Positions 58,201 to 64,000 of a DNA stretch of 64,000 bases are shown one piece after another; the stretch's first letter is position 1, and every line of letters starts with the position of its first letter. A model generated the notes under the pieces. The model saw only the letters and a list, made by a program, of their open reading frames with translations. It was not told where the DNA came from and ran no database searches. Source of the DNA: Simmondsia chinensis (lineage: Eukaryota; Streptophyta; Magnoliopsida; Caryophyllales; Simmondsiaceae); assembly GCA_018398585.1 (NCBI GenBank), contig JAGTTD010000001.1, positions 31,819,438 through 31,883,437 of the forward strand, read 5' to 3'. A program made the position numbers and the translations under genes.

Positions 58201-61200
58201 AGAATAGATCCTACATTACCCAAGGAAAGTTTATTGAGTTTATAAGTGATCACTTATTTTTGTTTGTTGTCTTTTCTTATATTATTGGAGGGGTGTTGCC
58301 AGCAATCAACATTTGAATTGCTCACAAATGAATGAGCAATTGAGAGTAATGTTAGGAAACGTAACTACTAAAACACAACGAAGATTCAACAAGAAAACAA
58401 AAGTAAAACACACAAGATTTACTTAGTTCGGGGTAAAATGCCCATGTCCACAGAATTGCATGGATATTTTATTGCTTCTAAGTTTTTACAGAGAATTCTT
58501 GTTTTCATCACCCTCTCTCAAACCCTAAATAGGGTCTATATAGGTGCATGTGGAAGAAACCCTAATAATCCCATAACAGAACACCAACAGAGGCCTAGGC
58601 CTTCAGCTGGGCCCAAGTGTACGCAAATGGGTATGGAACTTCAATCTTAATTGCTCATCCTTTGGGGTATGCAAATACCAGTAACCAACATTTGAATTGT
58701 TTATGGTACTTCAGTCTTCGACACTATATCTAGTGGTTGAAGATGTTTTGATTTGACAACAAAATCATAAAGTGCCTTTTCAGCCAACACTTTTTACAAG
58801 CCTACAACCATGGCCTCTAGAAGTTTCATTATACAGCAAGTAAAAGGCTTCTAGCATGGCTTGTTGTCTCTTTGAAATTATGGTTTGATTTGTCATAAAG
58901 GGCTAGTTGGATACCCTTGGGCTTCCGTAACCAACAAGTTAGGACATGGGTTCTGGCCAATATAAGCAGGGTTATATCCTTCCGTCCTAAGTAGTCTTGT
59001 TAGTAACTCTGGACCCTTATAGGGGCCTAACATAGTTTGCTCCTTGGTGAAAAATTGAGACGGGGTAAAATTCACCTACTCCCCATTCTCATAAACTAGT
59101 TCGGCCCTAGGAACAAGATACATATTGTCCACTAATGAAACCCGGCCTCGGTCATTGGTCCCATTGCCCGGGTAAGGCCTTGAGCAAGTCAACACCATAT
59201 GTGTAGGACGGATGTTTCCTTGAGCCCCAGTTTCATATACTGGGATTACTCGAGGCTTGATATAATCCCTTGAGACATGGACCTGCTGTTTGTTGGGATT
59301 GATTATCGATGTATGACATCTTTAGCCCTCGGGTCACGGTTCACCCAAATGATTCCTGACCTGTTTGGTAATTAATGTCCTTGAATTTCGAGGGGGACAT
59401 TGTTTCCACTCCCAAAATGGCATCATGGGGGTAAGTGGTAGGTGTTGCAGCGGATTTAACCTTAATTGTATGAGGTCTTACCTTACTATTTGGACAAGGC
59501 CATTATGCGTCTCAGATAGTCATAGCAAGATGGTTTCAACTTCGATCAAAATCTATCTTGCCACATCCCTGCTGTGAGACTAACAGTAATCGACAATGTC
59601 GCATTCATCTTGACAATGAGTCAGCCTGTCGCTTTATGTACTCGTTCATTGAAGCTCTAACATTGGTAACGATGTCTTGAAGCAACTATATTTTTACATT
59701 GGCAAGCCAGAATACGTTAAGACTTGACGCGTTGTCTCCATAGAGTTCCCTCAATGATTGCTTGAGTATTTTCCTCAGCAATTGGCATTCTTCTTTTAAG
59801 CGTGACCATATCATCAAAATCAATGCGTTCATGTTTAGTGATATTTCGTCACCTTTGCTCTCAAAACTGCAGTTTTGACTAGCCTCCCCCTCTCTCAAGG
59901 CAAGGCTTTATTCAAAAGATGCTTGAGGTTCGGCCCACTTAAGGCAAAGCCTTTGAGGTCCTCGCTCTCAAGCAATAGCTCTTAGTTCTTACCATTTGAA
60001 TATGTTATAAAGTTAGATTTTGACTTTCCACCGCGTTTTGAAAAGTGGTTGGTAAGCCTTCCATTGTTGTTGCCAAGATATCTTTGCTTGTTTAGTTTGT
60101 TATATTAAGGCTACTTAGTCTTTGTAAGTAGGTGTGTGTGGTCGCTTGTAAAAGAAAACAAATAAAAGAATCGAGAAAACTTGGTGTGGTATTAGTGAGT
60201 GAAAAATCGCTGTGGCGGGTATATGGTTGTTGAATATTTAATCTTGTATAAAGCCAAAATCATTATATTATTGAGTAATTAAAATTTCAATTGTAGGAGA
60301 ATTTGTGCAGTTAACTAAATTAACAAAAAAACGGTTATAATCTAAGTTAACAAGTCGATTAAGGTTGTTTAGGAAATGAATTCAGGTTAGCAATCCATGA
60401 TCTTAGTATTATATCTCACTACAAAAATGAATTTTAGAATACAAGTTACAAGCTTTAAATCCGAGATAATATTCAATTAGGGTTTGGCGTAATGAACTAG
60501 TTTAAGAGTATATCCCATCTAATGATTCTAGCTGTTGTATTGACTATAACAACAGGACTAATAATTCTTTTTTCCCATTTAATTCAATGATAATATATTG
60601 GATAGATTTGTGCTCGGGGCTAGGTACAACCTCAACCTCGATTGCTCATGGAAACCTGTTACACATTAGTCTATGCTACAAGCACAAGAATATGCACAAG
60701 TAAATTGGAAATTGAAACATAGCTGCATGCATAGAAATCAAAAACCAATCCAATATATAAGACTCCCCACAAGTTTGCAAAAAAAGTATAACTACAGTCA
60801 TGATTGTAATAGAAACATGAATTTGGGATCTGGTAGACTATCCATCTTTCACCCCTAAACTATGGTCTACTCCTCCATAGGAGTTATTTACTCGTCTAGT
60901 TTGTTATACTTAGCCCACATAGTGTTTATATGAGTGTGGGGTTTCCGTAAAGTAAAAATCAAACAAACATGTACAAAGGGACTTACCTCGACTAGGAAGT
61001 AAGTTTAAATTCCAAACTGCATGTGTTGAGCTCAATCAATCACCTCAACATGAAGGTTGATGCTTCAGTAAATCTGACTTTTGTTTGTAGTATATAAGTG
61101 GATTCTGCTTATACTTCACTTAAGGAGACTTTCATTATAATTTTTTCTTACGTTCTTTTGATTAATTGGATGCAAAAAAAGTACATGATATGTACCTAAC

Positions 61201-61405
61201 TCAAGCAGCAGTTGGAGTGACGGGGCAAAGCCCATAGACACCGTACCTCGCATAACTAAGAGCTTGGAACTGACATGGACACAATTTTAAGAGCTCAACA
61301 ACTTATCTCGACACTAAGTCAATTAGGTAATCAAGCTTGACATCCTTGACTCAAAATAACTCGATTGAGTTAAACTTGACAAGATTCAAGTAGAGAAAAC
61401 TATAT
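58201..61405. other. Intergenic DNA downstream of KAO, no gene seen
   Basis: ACACACAAGATTTACTTAGT, then TCGGGGTAAAATGCCCATGT (about 58410-58448), resembles LTR or 3' UTR sequence common in plant retrotransposons, so an old LTR is likely. 58890-59600 has a balanced composition unlike its surroundings and many broken frames on both strands, possibly a decayed element interior. I could not assign a family. Confidence 0.45.
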
Positions 61406-61436
61406 TTGGGTCACCAGACGTGTGGTGGTAGCCGAG

Positions 61437-61797
61437 CAAGCCTTAGGACATTTGGACACAAGTGTCATCACACGCAGAAGTTGAAGGTGGCGGAAATGAG
61501 GATGTTAAGATGGATGTGTGGGCACACAAGGAAGGATAGGATCAGAAATGACGTTATAAGAAGTAAATTGGGCGTCGCACCGATAGAGGACAAGTTGAGA
61601 GAGCAACGTTTGCAATAATTTGGACATGTTAGGAGGAGACCCATCGATGTCCCTGTCAGGAGATGCGAACAACTCCATATTACAGATAGGAAGAGAAGGA
61701 GAGGCTGGCCAACGAAGAGTTGGATGGAAACGACTTCGCAGGATCTTGCCTATCTTAACCTAAACGAAGAGATGGCCCTGGTAGAGCTCAATGGATG
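61437..61797 (+). pseudogene. C-terminus of an RTE-type LINE reverse transcriptase
   Basis: One frame reads VAEMRMLRWMCGHTRKDRIR, NDVIRSKLGVAPIEDKLREQ, then a TAA at 61616 where the family has Trp, then FGHVRRRPIDVPVRRCEQ, RGWPTKSWMETTSQDL and a stop at about 61797. RMLRWMCGHTR and the RWFGHV block are hallmarks of plant RTE LINEs. The nonsense codon and 5' truncation make it dead. Confidence 0.88.
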
Positions 61798-61969
61798 ATT
61801 AGTATCGGTGTAACCAATATAGTAGTGTAGGAGAACCTAGCACTCGTATAACAAGAGGTTGCCTGTTCGCCTAGCGCATATACATAGGTATGGTGTGATG
61901 GGTGGCTGAGTGCTCCTAAGGTGGATGGGAAGAGCTGAAGAGGTCGGCCAAAGAAGAGTTGATTGGAGA

Positions 61970-62150
61970 CTCACCACTGCCCATGTAAGGAGATGTGAGC
62001 AACACATATCATAAACGGGAAGGGAGGAAGAGGCTAGCCAAATACAAATACAAATACAAATACAAACAAAAATAAAATTAGATACTGACAATCTGACGGG
62101 ACCTCGCCGATTCCAACCTAAATGAAGAGATGGCCCGAGTTTAGAGCTCA
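61970..62150 (+). repeat. Second, rearranged copy of the LINE polymerase end
   Basis: AAGGAGATGTGAGCAACACA ... GGGAGGAAGAGGCTAGCCAA repeats the region at 61658-61710, and ATGAAGAGATGGCCCGAGTT repeats 61762-61781. About 60 bp of (ATACAA)n-like sequence is inserted between. It shows an internal duplication or nested LINE insertion. Confidence 0.7.
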
Positions 62151-62870
62151 GTGTAGGTTCAGGTTAGGGGTAACCGATTTTGCGGTGCAGGAGATTTGAG
62201 CACCCGTAAGCTGCTTGTATGCCAGTGTGCATACACGCAGTATGAATGGTAGATGGTCAATTAGGGCCCCAAGATGTTGATACTCTTTGTATTCTTTGTA
62301 CTATCTCTCTCTCATCTCTCTATCTCTCCCCCCCCCCCCCCTCCCTCCCTCTCTTTATCTCTCTCCCTCTACTCTATTGATGCTCTACTTCTCTATATGT
62401 TTCTGTTGTATGTGTGTGTGGTATCGCATGCAGGATCTTCCTCGTACGTGATTGCTTGCTGTGACCTTGTACCCTGAATGCTATCCTCAGCTCCCATGCA
62501 TACATACACACTTACATGCCTATCTGATTATTTGATTTGATTGTATGTCGACACACTCACGTGCATACACTTGCATACCTGCATACGTGCTTTGCACGAT
62601 TTCTATGCTTTACATGCTCTCCTTCCAGGCTCTTCCTAAATAACTGCTACTAGGTTAGGGGTCCTCGGAAACAGTCTCTCGTTAGGGTCCCACCTTGATG
62701 GGGTAAAGCTGCGTACATCCTACCCCTCCCAGACCCTGCGTAAGCGGGAGCCCTTGTAGTATTGGGACTGTTGTTGTTGTTGTTGGGTCACCAGATTGGT
62801 ACCATTGTGATCAATTTCCATGTATTGCCCATCAAAATCCTACAATGATGATTCAAACCTAAATTCATTT

Positions 62871-64000
62871 TGAAGGTCCAAAGAGTAACCTAAGAGGGGG
62901 TGAATTTGGTTCTTTAATGATAAATGAAAATTTAAATTTTATGAACCAAAATTTAATTAAAAGTTAAACAATAAATATGAAATGAAAAGATAAAGGCAAG
63001 AATAAAAGGAATGCATAAAGATTTTTATAGTGGTTCACTTCCAAATCGAAAGCTAGTCCATTTCTTAAGTGACTACTTTTTCTCGCCTGAGAATTTAACT
63101 AAGGTTGATGATCCTTTTTTAAAAACAGGCTCAGGATCCAATCTTTACAACCGGTTTTTTTGTACGTAAGCTCAAGAACAACATTTTAGAACTGATTCTT
63201 TTGTAACCGTAGGCTAAGGATCCGACCTTTACAATGAAATAAATTAGAATAAAGCAATGGAAGAATTAAAACACTCAAATTCTTCACTCTTTCAAGAGTG
63301 AATTCACACTTGATCAAGCTTAGCCACAGCTAAGGATATGCCAATTAAGCTCAACGATCAACAATAAAAGAACAAGTGATGCTCAAATAAAAACTTCAAA
63401 CAAAACTTCAAATCAAACCGTTAAAGCACAAGAATACAAGAGAACTTTTTATCAAAGAATGTTTAGAGAGTGTTGGATGATTTGACCAAAGCATTCAAGC
63501 CCTATTTATAGGCAAATGAGGGCCAAGGGGACGCTCAAAAGGCTGGAAAAAAGATTAGGAAAAAAATCAAATCAAAAGTAGCCATTTTTAGCTTTTTCGG
63601 TCTGTGTGTCGACACATAAGGGCTGTGAGTCGACAGCTCTCGGTGGCTACTGTAAGCCTGTGCATCAACACATACCTTCTGTGTATTGACACTTAGCCTG
63701 CCTGGGTGGATTTGCACGTTTTTGATTAATTAGTTTGATTGATGGGATAATTTTACCATATTAGCTAAGTTGATTAATTGATTGATTGCTATATTAGTTC
63801 AAATATTTGAATTTATTTTCTACTTTTCTTTAATCATAAAAATAATTAATTGCATAAATCATGCTAAATCATCACCCGTTGAAATTTTATCTTTATTTGA
63901 TTTGATCATACTTTTCAAAGTACCAATCTTGAAAAATATTTTCATTGAGAACTTAGATTGGTTTAAATTTTAACTTGAATATTTTTCAAAAATATTTCAA
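62871..64000 (-). repeat. SIRE/Maximus-like LTR, cut by the window end
   Basis: It starts TGAAGGTCCAAAG and follows 15062-16213 block by block (AATATGAAATGAAAAGATAA, GGCTCAGGATCCAATCTTT, TGTGTCGACACA, ATTTTCATTGA). The second half lies outside the window. No primer-binding site is next to its left end, so it is more likely a 3' or solo LTR of a minus-strand element than a 5' LTR. Confidence 0.72.

Larger units (their letters stand above)
61419..62782 (+). mobile_element. 5'-truncated RTE-type LINE with TTG-repeat tail
   Basis: TTGGGTCACCAGA flanks the unit at 61406-61418 and 62783-62795, a 13-bp duplication. The 5' part is the end of the LINE polymerase. The 3' end (62655-62782) is GGTCCTCGGAAACAGTCTCT ... 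AGCTGCGTACATCC ... GCGGGAGCCCTTG and a (TTG)n tail, nearly the same as the 3' end of the 5S-derived SINEs. The middle contains a second, rearranged copy of the polymerase end (about 61970-62150), a C-run at 62327-62342 and a CT-rich stretch. Confidence 0.8.

Noticed and set aside
62274..62477. 67-codon frame rich in Pro, Ser and Leu
   Set aside because: It lies in a CT-rich and poly-C stretch of the LINE insertion and is low-complexity.
1..64000. CRISPR arrays, operons, phage or plasmid features
   Set aside because: No spaced direct repeats or prokaryotic gene organisation exist; the window is plant nuclear DNA.

Overview
The window is nuclear DNA of a flowering plant, most likely a TE-rich dicot (the species cannot be read from it). 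It has AT-rich non-coding DNA, GT-AG introns, plant LTR retrotransposon lineages (chromovirus, Tat/Athila-like, SIRE-like and other copia), 5S-rRNA-derived SINEs, TRIMs, hAT elements and an RTE-type LINE. I recognise one host gene. Nearly all the rest is transposable elements, often nested.

Host gene: a cytochrome P450 of the CYP88A type (ent-kaurenoic acid oxidase, KAO, gibberellin biosynthesis) can be assembled on the + strand from eight exons, 24499..57982. All exons are open, all junctions are GT/AG, and the phases add up to 488 codons plus a stop. The gene spans 33.5 kb because intron 1 is 21.7 kb and intron 3 is 7.0 kb, both filled with transposons.

Layout. 1-6236: copia RT fragment, candidate solo LTR carrying a tRNA-derived SINE, short tandem repeats, no genes. 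6237-9822: a 5S-derived SINE split by a 3.3-kb hAT element with a decayed transposase, both with recognisable target-site duplications. 9840-10560: copia RNase H remnant. 10784-24030: a 13-kb Tat/Athila-like Ty3 element with gag-protease but no visible RT/integrase, holding part of a SIRE-like copia element; its 3' LTR ends 468 bp before the KAO start codon. 24499-57982: KAO. Intron 1 holds SINE pieces, an old and a very young TRIM (the young one inside a hAT-like MITE), a small LTR element encoding an RRM-like protein, a solo LTR, a LINE-like remnant and a copia element with a nested SINE. Intron 3 holds a Ty3 chromovirus. 57983-64000: LINE remnants and a second SIRE-like LTR running off the window.

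The observations I rate highest are the 33-kb intact-looking KAO gene, the 2.2-kb LTR element carrying a polypyrimidine-tract-binding-like RRM, and a LINE and a SINE family that share the same 3' tail within the window. All calls come from reading the sequence; no database search was run.
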